Translations under genes and position numbers: made by a program | The notes under the pieces: generated by a model | Seen by the model: only the letters and a program-made list of their open reading frames with translations | The model's database searches: none | Told to the model about the DNA's origin: nothing | Assembly: GCA_030407315.1 (NCBI GenBank) | Contig: JALQPE010000241.1 | Coordinates: forward strand, 1 to 64,000 | Source: Asparagopsis taxiformis | Taxonomy: Eukaryota > Rhodophyta > Florideophyceae > Bonnemaisoniales > Bonnemaisoniaceae | Direction: 5' to 3' | DNA: 64,000 nt | In this document: positions 40,701 to 50,600 of the stretch, piece after piece | Numbering within the stretch: position 1 is the first letter of the stretch | Layout: each line of letters opens with the position of its first letter

Positions 40701-40856
40701 GCTGTTTCGAGCAGGCTCATGGGTGACGGCAAGGACACGAGCGTTGTTGAAATGTTGGGGAGAGGGGTTGAAACGGTAGCGACACGTTCGCTCATGCAGC
40801 GCGAGCGCATAAGCATCTACGCAGTAGTAGAAGCACCCTTCATACTTGCATTCCAT
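37797..40856 (-). CDS. Plavaka/CACTA-related DDE transposase, 1019 residues
   Basis: The frame is uninterrupted from ATG 40856. The N-terminus carries a CX4CX12HX3C zinc finger (residues 3-25), then a Ser/Pro-rich linker. The body shows VYSDKSSTSLKSSAIVAYPIHVTLLNF (about 258-284), a TIVGYLPYIVN strand, FPILANYCCDFPEAKELSCTRN and a PCYRCYIPATQL cysteine pair, then FEPLHNLHLGISKLIKQ. This series resembles the core of fungal Plavaka and related transposases (DKT, YLP, DxPEA, CxxC, HNLxLG). A histidine/arginine-rich RKTSRRRSTAMEETI segment follows and a C-terminal domain of unknown role. Its length is typical of the group. It is a second, distinct transposase about 5 kb from the KDZ-type one. Terminal inverted repeats were not identified. 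Confidence 0.68.
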   Translation of the reverse strand: MECKYEGCFYYCVDAYALALHERTCRYRFNPSPQHFNNARVLAVTHEPARNSDHDSPQPSSPDPESGRASSSDSPCDAPLPPASTPSRADLLVQSLAASLTTLEYKAGAGRVSEVITILQDPAFSLEKFNSAVRTVEECRHVTASMVETHFRTEGYKSHIIPDKTGKYSAQLYLRDPVDMLRRQLALANDQNTLFHPSPQTAPDGTAIFSHPLHTEFAKTLHQVTRQRVQLSEDPQVVWAEETDPTPSSFAGLLQVYSDKSSTSLKSSAIVAYPIHVTLLNFSAPLRRHCIRTGLTIVGYLPYIVNPSSNALFGDEMPTTSSSASRARKIDILHKALEIVFSSLSTAFSSGFPCTDSTATARQCFPILANYCCDFPEAKELSCTRNSTTTTHPCYRCYIPATQLESTAPHQPRSLDDTRSARQESAQEHTTAPLEALSLLEQHSVLESTALLPTNSPLDPYNIFSFEPLHNLHLGISKLIKQCIVHRLSSLDLTTTTASHSGTPRTFKKVKKSILAGSNSILSAIERDYYITGLHVDFSKGEKGTNLNGLFTEDGIRGMLTPKGYHHVDMVFPFIAAFIDTCCDEVETAPLTSICTQYSDLVAWVMKRGRIKHWTAAELESLQNSISYFKQSMLSTLGPFHTTGLKTFKFHLLDHLPGDLQRYGALEHIDAGPYEHSHLLFKQSYRKTSRRRSTAMEETIRHMEFSFHMEFSLATPTGHTPSNTLGNARLISPTDGAVLVRDGFTVALHEFASLLPDATLLVADIDGQPDPATLLPLHNSSFPSGTITLFQQLGDTAAQAFLTLARLRATAEGPPIHDMDISVTVVKSAYVMGGYVPDADDFDPHSGMLRPTNVSRHKQQRVFATSSFGPAKRSQYSFVVISGTADDYRTIWVGRVLALVRLQSPNLFQPVELAFVQYMTCFAPKTAVEKSLGCICLKWSTWDPDNGSVDSNDTASHSAGGPWFDLIPASTISGTVHIVRSNFPVKPFTKQMHWSDHRFYLNRFYTNTDYQFTDDNEEE

Positions 40857-42545
40857 GTCGAGTTTTGACGGAAAAGGGAGGATTGCGAGCTGAACAGGGG
40901 AGACTGTGCCGTCCAGATGCGACCAATTTTATTTTTGTGGTACTTTCGAGACTTGGAATGTAACGTGTTCGTTCGTAGTTTCGTGGGTAGTAGTTTTGTG
41001 CTCACTCCAGCTGACATCCCAACGGTGGAATTTAACCGAGAGTTCAATCATTTCCAACTGTTACATCACATTTGCGTGCTGGCAACGTGTGCATGAAGGA
41101 CGAACGACCGCCCTGGGAGATGAATTTTCAATTAATTCATTTGTAATAATAAACTTTTTTATTTCCGAACTTCGTGGAATCTGAATGTGCTTTACAGCGG
41201 ATATGCCACGGATCATGTAAGGAAAGCAAATGGATTCTCATATATATGATTATATGTTTATATTCGTTGTTCTCGATCCGGATCTCATTGTTCGGGGAAT
41301 CAGAGACCATGGCTTGGGCCATACTCAATCTCACTGCCGGCGATGATTTCGAGTATGCACAGCAAGACTTAAGCGGACGCAGAAAGCTGTCCGGTCGACG
41401 CCGCAGGCTCCACTCCGCCCTCATCACCGACTGAGATTCTTTGACCGCCTTTGCTTTGTTTAGTGTAGAGGATGGACGAAGGTACGTGCGCGAATCTTGA
41501 GGGTATGCATTGAGGGAAGCGTGGGTTTTGAGTCTGACTATTTCCGTTGATGCGATATTTTTCATTGGAAGCCTGTTGACTCATGGTGTGTATTGAGCGG
41601 AGGATGGAAGAGAGGTACGTGAAGTTTTGAAAGTGTGCTGCGAGGGAAGGTTGGTTTGAGTCTGACTGTTGTAGTTGATTCCGATGTTGTGTAGATGATG
41701 CAGGAATGTTGATGACGGAAGGTAAGTTTCATTGAGTGCCAAGATGTGCTTTGCGAAGATATGGACTGCTGACTATGATTATTATTCATTGCAAGGTTTT
41801 GGATCATGGTTTGTATTGTGTGTAGGATGGATGAGAGGTAAGTAAGGGAGTTTCTAGGATATCTGTCGTGGTAAGCGTTGCTTTTGAATCTGACTGTTGG
41901 GGTTGATGTTTTGTATGTGATGCAGGACTAGTGAAGCAGGAACGGCAGGACTGAAGGAGAGTGAAGAAGGGATCTAGGAAGATGGGGAATGAAGCTGTGA
42001 GGTGTTTCTGGTATGTGTATATTTTGGGGCATACGATAGAAGTGAGAGTGGGTTTCAAGTGGTGTAAGATTTTGCTGACCATGTTCGTGTTTGATGTCTT
42101 GATGATTTAATGGGCTGGGGTGGTGTCGAGGAAAGCGGGGATGGAAATGGGAAGGGCGGATTTTTGTAATCTAGGTCATGAGGGTTCTTGAAGTATGTGC
42201 GGATGGTGGTGCATGGCGTTCGGACGGTAGGGAGAACGCGATAGTGAGGGAGATGGGTGTTCGACGATATGCTGACAGGTATTTTGTATTCTGGCTGGAT
42301 ACGTATTTCGTATTCTGGCTGGATACGTATTTCCTATTCTAACCGGGTATTTATTTCCTATTCTGACCAGATATGTATTCCCTATTCTAGAGAGACGTAT
42401 TGTATACGAGCAGTTTCGTAAATGAGAGAATAAAATACGGTCCGATATGGGCCCTGAATTTACCATCCGCTGTAATTTTTTCCCTCCCGGTTTTCGCTGA
42501 TATATTGTATACTGGATGTCGGGTCCTAGTATTCCGCCATATGTA
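40857..42545. other. Non-coding region with degenerate tandem repeats
   Basis: No gene is supported. From about 41,450 to 42,080 diverged units recur with words GGATGGA(T/C)GA, GAGGTA(A/C)GT, GAGTCTGACTGTT and GTTGATG. At 42,279-42,385 a short unit of about 22 bases (GTATTTCCTATTCTGGCTGGATAC-like, 4-5 copies) is repeated in tandem. Confidence 0.5.
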
Positions 42546-42611
42546 CTAGAGAAAGTGGACGTCCGCATCAAAAAATTATTTTTTGGACGCGGACGTTCAT
42601 TTGTTCTAGTA
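42546..42611. repeat. Small hairpin with GGACGTCCGC/GCGGACGT arms (MITE-like)
   Basis: TACTAGAGAAAGTGGACGTCCGC on the left is an imperfect inverse of GCGGACGTTCATTTGTTCTAGTA on the right, around an AT-rich centre. A further related half, TACTAGCGAGACTGGACGTCCGCG, lies at about 42,633-42,660, at the end of the next gene. It may be a small inverted-repeat transposon remnant. Confidence 0.5.
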
Positions 42612-44074
42612 AATCTCGGGGCCGACTAGGACCCGTACTAGCGAGACTGGACGTCCGCGCCCACTTCCGAAAACACAGACGTGAGCATCTTGCAGCAGCG
42701 TACGATGGACAGCCGCACTCGAGATGCTTGCCGAGTGCTGCACTCTTCGAACAGCTCCTCTGCCGTGCAACAAAGTCTTCAGCTCTCGAAGCGGTGCGAA
42801 GCCCCTATTTTCCGAGTCCAGGACGTGGTACGTGAATACTCTCTGGTCGTACAGAAGGTACGGTTGCAAGAGCTCCTCGGTATTGGTAGCCCCTAGCGAC
42901 TTTGCCAATACATCCCATGACTTCAGAATCACGTGAATACCATATCCAAGACGCTGGGCAGTCCACGGACTATCCTTCTTGAGAAGCGGCGGGGTCTATT
43001 CGAAGACCTCGTTCTTGTACGTGAGCGTGGCCGGGATTCTGCTTGCAACTTCCAGTCTCGGTCCATTTGTATCAATGCCATGAGAAATACAACCCTCTCG
43101 AAAGGTGTGGTAAGTCTCGGAGTTGTCCAGCTATCTTGATGTGAAGCGCGCTCCTGGGTCTGTGAAACGAAGAATTGACATGCTAGTGATTGTCTTGAGA
43201 AGGCATCTCGACCAATCGCGGACTGGGAGAAGTTATGCTCGGTGTAGAACTCTTTCTGAACTGGAAGTGGTGGTCCAGGACTCTGAGAGGTTTTGAGTGG
43301 ATCCTCTGCTGATTCCTCATCACGCTCATGGACAAACACGGGAATAAAGAAAGATACGGATAAATCCAGCAACCCACAGCTCGTGAGGAATAGATCCCAT
43401 ACTCGTGTGTCTATATCTACACTACCCTCTTCACCAGCAGAAATGGTGAAGTTTCGGACTGCTTGCACAATGTTAAAGGTGTGACGATGGTAGGCATACG
43501 AGAACCATTTATCCAGAACGATTGAAGCATTCGCTGGCAGGTCAAACTTGTACATACTGCTCACAGCCTTTCGAAACGCTGTGAGCGAACGTTCTGCAAG
43601 GGGCACATGATCCTCTTTCTTCTCAGCTTCATGCCAACAGTCTCGCATGTGAGCGACTATTGCTACACTTTCGTAAAACGGAATAATCCTTTCTCTCTCC
43701 AGGAGATGAAAGAGAATAGAGGCAAGCGTATGTGGTTTGGTAGTAATAGATTCGTAGCTCATGCGAAGTAAATATCTCGATGTGTTCCGTCGGGGGCGCG
43801 ACCATACCTCCTCGCACACGTCCATGCCTCCCACCAAGGTTACGTCACCATTGTCCGCAATGCTACCGTACAGATAGAGACGTTCGAAATCCAGATGCAC
43901 TACGGATGTGACATCGGAGGCTGGGGTGCTAGCCCCTGCGATAGCAGGAATTGAAACAACGCGAGCGGGATCAACCCATAGAATGGTTCCGTTTCCGTAC
44001 TTGTCAGATGGATGCATCGGCCCATCTTCGCTGTACGTTTCGACAAGCCCGTGCCGTGGTTGTGGCTGCGCCAT
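42606..44074 (-). CDS. Unrecognised protein of about 490 residues
   Basis: I do not recognise the family. The first plausible start is ATG 44074 (MAQPQPRHG). The main frame runs to 42929 and the sense probably passes by a one-base step back near 42,950 into a frame ending at 42606, because VILKSWDVLAKSLG continues naturally there. It has an N-terminal beta-rich part (TILWVDPARVVSIPAIAG, LDFERLYLYGSIADNGDVTLVGG), a helical centre (SILFHLLERERIIPFYESVAIVAHMRD) and an Arg-rich segment near 42,980-43,040. No catalytic motif or membrane segment was seen. It sits between a transposase and an oxygenase-like gene on the same strand, so may belong to the same mobile region. The extreme 3' end overlaps a small hairpin element and may be altered by it. 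Confidence 0.55.
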
Positions 44075-44432
44075 TTCAGGGGATGCTCGGGAACGAGGGA
44101 GAAGAGAGAATGCGATAGATTGGTAGATAAGATTGTGCCTGACAGGACGGCAAGGAGATTTTTCCGCGCGCCCGCAAAATTTGAAATTGGAATTTATGGA
44201 AGCCTCGATTTCTGACGAGGGGTCGCGGGATAATGAAAGAGTTTGGAGTTTTGTTGTTGAAGATTGGTGAAGGGGTGCAATGTTTTGAACGGGTATGCAG
44301 CTTGGGCGCATTCTGTATCATGACAGTGCATTAAACAAAATCTCCACAACCTTGAGCCAGCTTCACTAATAATACAGAGACACTGCACCTAAATTCAAGC
44401 CCCATTAGCTACAGACGGTCGCCAGACTAGTC

Positions 44433-44936
44433 TAAAATTTGGTAATTTTTTGGGCTCAAAAAATTACCAAATTTTATGCCCCACTCGTAGTGACCGTATG
44501 GCTCGTACTCCGTCCTACTTTGTACCAGCGACCATATGCCATGGAACACTCACCACCACGAGTAAGCACCACGTGGGCAGCACCTTCTATAGTTCGGTGC
44601 AATTATGTTTATCGACTATTGGTGCACAACTGTCTCGATGCATCACGATGACTAGATGTTCAAGATTGTATCAGGAGGGAAGTAGACGGACATAGATGCA
44701 CGTCATGGTAATACCGGTTCGGTTTTGAACAGAGCTGCAATGCGCCGTCAATGTTCGTCAACGACCATCCAGCGAAGAAGCGTAGCTGTTGGAATGTTTA
44801 GAAACATCAAAAAAGCATGGAATGCATGAAGTAGACGTAGCCTGGGGCAGGAGCGGTTGTCCAAATCTGGAACAGGTGGGCGCTGGACGGGTCTAAAATT
44901 TGGTAATTTCTGAGCCCAAAAAATTACCAAATTTTA
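44433..44936. mobile_element. MITE-like element with palindromic terminal inverted repeats
   Basis: A 44-base hairpin (TAAAATTTGGTAATTTTTTG...AAATTACCAAATTTTA) at 44433-44476 is matched in inverted orientation by another at 44893-44936. Thus each end is itself a palindrome and the two ends are inverted copies of each other. The 416 bases between have no coding signal. This suggests a non-autonomous DNA transposon of about 504 bases. The target-site duplication was not determined. Confidence 0.6.
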
Positions 44937-45197
44937 GGACCTCAATAGCAGCTGGAAAAGACAAAGTAGAGGTACTGCTGAGGTCGGGAGCGCTCTTAGC
45001 TCATGGATACGCACTCGTTAGTCTGGGTTGAGAGGAAAACAATATCGTAGATCACAGAATGTCACAAGTTGTCAGTAAGCAATGGGGAAGAGTATACTGT
45101 TAGTATATAGTATACTATGCTACAGGTGAAGCAATGGAGGAACATTAAGAAAACAATAGAAACTTTAGTTGAGAGCAACCTATAGGTGAAATCCTAC

Positions 45198-46219
45198 CTA
45201 CTCAACTGTGATGTAATCTTCACTACTATCCGGTACCTCATCGTCCGACTCAAAGTCGTGAGCGAACTCGTAGGGTTTCGGCAGACGATTGGGGTCGTCA
45301 CTCTGCACCGGTGCGTAGACGAGATCATTGACTAGCTCGGAAGAATCACGTACAGCCATACTATGGACTCGAATGTGATGACCGTATTGTACTCCAGTCT
45401 TAGAAATTTGTCCTTCACGAAGTCGTAATCCTGCCATCCCGCACCAGCATGCTCTACGTCACCACGAGTCACGAGAACAGAGAAGGGTGGAATCCAAACC
45501 AATTTTGGATGGAGATGGGGCCAGATGGCCAGGAAGGCATCACGAGGGGCGTTGAGGAAGGCATGACTCCGCGGTCGTACCAGAATTGGGGACCCAACTG
45601 CACCAGTAGCTATGAAAGAATAGTCTGGGTCTGGTGCAGGGGTCCCACAATAACGGTTCGGTTCCTCGCGTGGCGGTCCTGGGTACGTGAAGGCCAGATG
45701 CGGGATCTGACGAGTACAGTTGGAACCCGTCAGGAGCATCCGAAGTCCTGTCCTCCCAAAGCGCAGCTTGGAGCCTTTCTTGAATCCGTTCAAAGATGAA
45801 ACGGAATCCTCCAAGTGCAACATTTCCGCTATAATTGCGAGGATGACATCCACGGAAACCTTGTCATGAGCCAGCGACATGGATTCCTCCCCGTCGAGGT
45901 CTTCAATGACAGCCGAGCGGGGGGTTATGTACCGCTGGCGAGACGCGCCACCCCGGGCATCCTCGGCAGCTGAACCGGAGTTCAGAATCGTGCCCCACGC
46001 CCCTTCCACACTCTCATCGAACTTTTGGGCAAACCCCGAGAGTAGTTCGTGGATTGCAGACCGTACATCGGAAGCTCCTAGTATGTCTTCGAGGACGATG
46101 TATCCATCGAAATCAATACTAGCCCTTGCCCGCTCCCAATAAACAATCCTCTCGTCGGATGTACCACCAGCCGCCGAGTTGATATCCTCCCTGATCTCCT
46201 CCACCTCCCCACACAGCAT
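45198..46219 (-). CDS. 2OG-oxygenase-like protein without ParB domain; iron site incomplete
   Basis: This is a third paralogue of the C-terminal module in the two ParB fusions. ATG 46219 lies inside the region homologous to the end of the linker, so the ParB part is absent. Conserved features in order are GYIVLEDILGASDVRSAIHELLSGFAQKF, a LEHS-like charged helix, SKLRFGRTGLRMLLTG, PDYSFIATGAVGSPILVRPRSHAFL and IPPFSVLVTRGDVEHAGAGW with the distal His. The Arg strand (HIRVHSMAV) is reached after a one-base step back near 45,390, and the frame then ends at 45198 with a very acidic tail. At the HxD position it reads PHLAF, so the Asp ligand is lost. I infer an inactive or divergent copy, perhaps a partner or a truncated relic. 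Confidence 0.65.
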
Positions 46220-46225
46220 GAGCAA

Positions 46226-47040
46226 TTTTTGAGAAAACCATTGATTTCACTGGTTTGAACCAGTAGATTTCGATGGAATAGCCGGCCAGAGCAAAATTTA
46301 TAAATTTTATTGGAAAAAAACCACGCGACGTGGCTGGATACAGTAGAGAAATGGGATGGAAAAAAACCAGAGGAAAGCATTGGTCAGGCCAGGCTGGAAG
46401 GCTGGTTCTGTACTGTAGTTGGGTATGATTTTTTTGATGGTTTTAGATTTGCGCCCGTCCATTCGCTGACGGCCACCGGGGGTGGGATAAAACCATTGAA
46501 TTTGTTAATTTTGGCTATGGAATGACGGGAATGGCAAACCAGCGACGGATACAGTACGGAGGGTGGTTGAAACCAGTGCATGGACTAGTTTGGGAGGCTG
46601 GTTTCGCTGGTTCTGGTGGTTCCATTACAGTAGGTGTAGTGTGGGACATGGTGTAAATGAACTTACGCATGAGCAATGTCTTGGGGTGACCTGCTTGTAG
46701 GCTAGTGCATGTATGAAATTGTTTTTCGGAATATATTCTGGTGTTGCCATGAAGGAGGCAAATTTCCTATGTTAAGGTAGGTGAGAAGGTAGAAAGCTAG
46801 GAAGTAATTGATAGGTAGTATAGTATTGTAGTACTGGAAGGGAGGTGAATTGGGCGGTGGGGTCGGAGTGAACACGGGAATTATAATGAAGAGTGGAGCG
46901 ATTGACGTTGTACAGTAGGTCAGGAAATGGTTTGGCATCGCGGTCATAATCTGCATATATGCAGATTGGCATTCCACTACTTCCACCGCGTATGAATACG
47001 GATCCGTACAAACGCAATTCTTCCAGTTACCAAGATGTAG
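46226..47040. other. Intergenic region with GGTTTGAACCAGT-like words
   Basis: No gene is seen. ACTGGTTTGAACCAGT (about 46,248-46,263) and several CTGGTTTC/GAAACCAG words form short palindromes near the oxygenase-like gene. The rest is AT-rich. Confidence 0.45.
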
Positions 47041-48650
47041 GACCTTAGCCCTTGTAGATGGATTATACCTCCGAGGAGGATTAGAGGATAGGGATAAGGC
47101 TTCGAACTCACGAGTGAGAGCGCCGATTCCACGAGGTTGACGCCTCGTGCGATCCTAGTAGCCCGAGGGCTGTGTCGGGTGGATCGATCCCTCGGAGCCC
47201 GGACACCTGTCTCCCAACCCGGTAGCGGGTGGTAGAGCGGGGTCCGGGACGGCTGGATCTAACCTGCCGGAGGGATCTATCGGCCGTGGCCGTCCTCAAC
47301 CCACTCAAGGGTTAACTAGGCACTTAGCGCGATGGATCCCCGCGGGGATTGTGATCGCCTCCACGCGTGGTTTTTCACACGACGTATTCCGCAACTGTGA
47401 TACCACTGACGGCAGCGGTCGGGACCGTTTGAAAAGCCTACGGGCGTTGGCTTCGGTTGACCGGCTGGGGGTGCCAACCGACAGCACTCCCAGCCAGTAG
47501 CCTTGTCCCGGTGGGCGGAAGGCCCCTCCCGGTCGCCTAGCGGCGTTAAAAGAAGCGGGAAGGTTCTCCACTACCGTGGAGACGAAATGCCCTAGGGCAA
47601 TCCACGTGCACTCCCGCCGGAGGAGGCTCGCGGCGGGCAATTGGGGAAATGTGCGAGCGATCCCCAATTGGAGATCGAAACGGAGCAGCGGGTATCCGGT
47701 AAGGGAATTGCCGCCGCCGTTTAGTTGTAAGTTAAACGACCACGGTCGAAAGATTTGGAACCGAGACGATCTACCTTTATTGTAGCTTAGTGGTCAATCC
47801 GTTGACCTTAAATGGTCAATGAGACTGCCGGGACCGGACCAGGACCAATGGTCCCGGTCCGGCGTCCAATGGACCTTGTGGGGTGTTTATGCGGCCCAGG
47901 GGCCTTACAGAGTAAGCTGCTACGTTGCTACGTGTAAACTAATAGAAACGGCTAGCCGTAACGTACACGTGCACAACTGTAACGGGAGAATCCTCCCGCT
48001 CGCACACGTGTGTGACTAATCGCGCCTATATCGCTACACGTTGCACGCTCGCCGAAGGGTCCCGCGCAAGCAATGTGGCCCGGTGCCAATGCAAGGCGGC
48101 ACGCGCCCATTCGCCCTTGGGCGACAATTGCCTTGCCACGTCACCGCGGCCATTGATTCCCAACGCGGCTCTTCGCGGCTGATTCCCTATCGAGCACCCA
48201 CTCACGCTCTCGAGCGTACCGCTTAAGCGACCCTTCCTGGCGCCCATTCCAGACGCCTGGAATTGTCCCTCCCGCGATCGCTCGCAGCGCAATACGGGAC
48301 GGGTCCCACACAAGATAGATTTTGAACGACCCATATGCCCGCTCGCATGCACCAGATCTCTTATAGGAGGATGTAGAAAGGTGCTAGTAGAAGGAAGGAG
48401 GTGAAAGTGTAGTAGGTAGAAAATCCGCAAAGCGGCAAAACCACCCTACAGGTGTCCCGAGCCTCGGTAGTGTGGTAGAGCAAGCGAATCTTGCGTCAAC
48501 CGCCAATAACGAGTATACCCCGAAAGGTCTGCCGGTAATACCGGGTGAAGGTGGGCGGGGTGCTCACGCACGAAGTGCGTATTGATGGAGCGAAAGACGT
48601 AACCCGTCGAGCTGTATAGCTAAAGCTAATTCGTCCTAGAAGGATAGAAA
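47041..48650. other. GC-rich unassigned block, possibly a structured RNA or retroelement untranslated region
   Basis: Base composition rises sharply here. The block has many short self-complementary segments (for example CCGAGGG/CCCTCGG, GGGACCGG/CCGGTCCC, GCGGCGGGC) and lacks any long protein-like frame. The last part (about 48,430-48,650) contains CCGAAAGG, GGAGCGAAAGACG and several small hairpins. It does not match any rRNA, tRNA or ribozyme I can recall. A LINE or SINE untranslated region or an rDNA-spacer-like fragment is possible. Confidence 0.4.
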
Positions 48651-48659
48651 AGAGCGATG

Positions 48660-50600
48660 CAAACACTGTTCACTAGGAAGGCACGAAATGCACTGAGAAC
48701 AGTGAAACAGTGTTTTATTGTGTCACCAAACACTGTTCATGGAACAAGAAGAGTACTGTCCGGAGAACAGTATATTTAAAACCGAGAACAGTATGGACAA
48801 TTCATAGAACGGTATTTCAAACATGAGAACGATGAAGAACGTTCCTGAGAACACTGTATTAGACTTCCAGGAAGCAATCTTACTGTTCTGGGAACACTAT
48901 GTTGACATTCTGGGACAGTAATCATTGTTCTGGGAACAGCGTGGTGGAGTACCCAGAACAGCTTCGAATACTCCAGGAACTATACAAACAACACCAAATG
49001 AACGGTGTAGACTGACATAATATCGGAACTGCAAACAATACAAACCGTTCTTTGGAGCAATGTAGTGAGAGGAGGAAAACGGAACATAGCGTTCGCTGAA
49101 CAGTGAATTTGGAAGCAGGAACGACAAGGACTGTTCTAGGAGTACAGACATGGAACGCGACAAAACAGTAAAGACAGTCCCTGAAGTGATATAGATGGAG
49201 ACTGGGATCACCGAAGATTGATCCGGAGCCAGTATGCATAGAAACCAGGAACAATGTTGGAAGTCCTGGGAACAATGAATCCAACGAACAAGGACACCAT
49301 GTACTGTCCTGGGAAGAGCAAAAAAGGCGGCCTGGATCATCACAGCCTGTTCTTGGAATACTAAAGTAGGAACATGGAGACGATGAGGGATGTTCCAGGA
49401 ACAGTGAACATCGAAACGGGGAACAGTAGAGAGCGTTCTGCGAATAGTGAAAGGAACGCGACAAAACAGTAAAGACAGTCCCTGAATTGATATAGATGGA
49501 GACTGGGATCACCGAAGATTGATCCGGAGCCAGTATGCATAGAAACCAGGAACAATGTTGGAAGTCCTGGGAACAATGAATCCAACGAACAAGGACACCA
49601 TGTACTGTCCTGGGAAGAGCAAAAAAGGCGGCCTGGATCATCACAGCCTGTTCTTGGAATACTAAAGTAGGAACATGGAGACGATGAGGGATGTTCCAGG
49701 AACAGTGAACATCGAAACGGGGAACAGTAGAGAGCGTTCTGCGAATAGTGAAAGGAACGCGACAAAACAGTAAAGACAGTCCCTGAATTGATATAGATGG
49801 AGACTGGGATCACCGAAGATTGATCCGGAGCCAGTATGCATAGAAACCAGGAACAATGTTGGAAGTCCTGGGAACAATGAATCCAACGAACAAGGACACC
49901 ATGTACTGTCCTGGGAAGAGCAAAAAAGGCGGCCTGGATCATCACAGCCTGTTCTTGGAATACTAAAGTAGGAACATGGAGACGATGAGGGATGTTCCAG
50001 GAACAGTGAACATCGAAACGGGGAACAGTAGAGAGCGTTCTGCGAATAGTGAAAGGAACGCGACAAAACAGTAAAGACAGTCCCTGAATTGATATAGATG
50101 GAGACTGGGATCACCGAAGATTGATCCGGAGCCAGTATGCATAGAAACCAGGAACAATGTTGGAAGTCCTGGGAACAATGAATCCAACGAACAAGGACAC
50201 CATGTACTGTCCTGGGAAGAGCAAAAAAGGCGGCCTGGATCATCACAGCCTGTTCTTGGAATACTAAAGTAGGAACATGGAGACGATGAGGGATGTTCCA
50301 GGAACAGTGAACATCGAAACGGGGAACAGTAGAGAGCGTTCTGCGAATAGTGAAAGTTCAATTCATGAACAGTATATACCGTTCTAGGAACAATGCGATT
50401 CGAAAACAGGAACGTCATAAATTGTTCTGGGATCACTATAACTAAAAGACATGGATGCTGTACACCGTTCTAGGAGCTCTAAATTACCGAACCAGAAATA
50501 CCATAACGGTGTAAATTGAAACCTAATTTTCAAACCAGAAATGCCATAATGTGCTCCGGGAACACTAGATTTTGGGATGTATTGAAGACAGATATGGTAA
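48660..50600. repeat. Array of TGTTCTGGGAACA-type palindromic words
   Basis: Short inverted words (GTTCTGGGAAC, GTTCCAGGAAC, GAACAGT/ACTGTTC) recur every 30-50 bases across about 1.9 kb. The middle part has been amplified as 301-bp tandem copies. Reading frames in this stretch arise from the repeat and are not treated as genes. Confidence 0.75.
49152..50355. repeat. Four tandem copies of a 301-bp unit
   Basis: Units begin at 49152, 49453, 49754 and 50055, each starting GGAACGCGACAAAACAG. Copies two to four look identical and copy one differs by a G for T near its start, so the expansion is recent or actively homogenised. Confidence 0.92.

Noticed and set aside
47780..47840. Pol III box A-like TAGCTTAGTGG
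   Set aside because: No convincing box B or cloverleaf; may be chance in a structured GC-rich block.
48440..48530. Possible tRNA (GTGGTAGAGC resembles a D-arm)
   Set aside because: No anticodon stem-loop of the right size and no GTTCRA box B follows at the proper distance.
48570..48620. Hammerhead-ribozyme-like ATTGATGGAGCGAAAG
   Set aside because: The core differs from CUGAUGA...GAAA and the three stems do not form.
48897..50436. Series of minus-strand frames of 148-240 codons
   Set aside because: They repeat every 301 bases with identical translations and follow the tandem repeat; no domain is recognisable.
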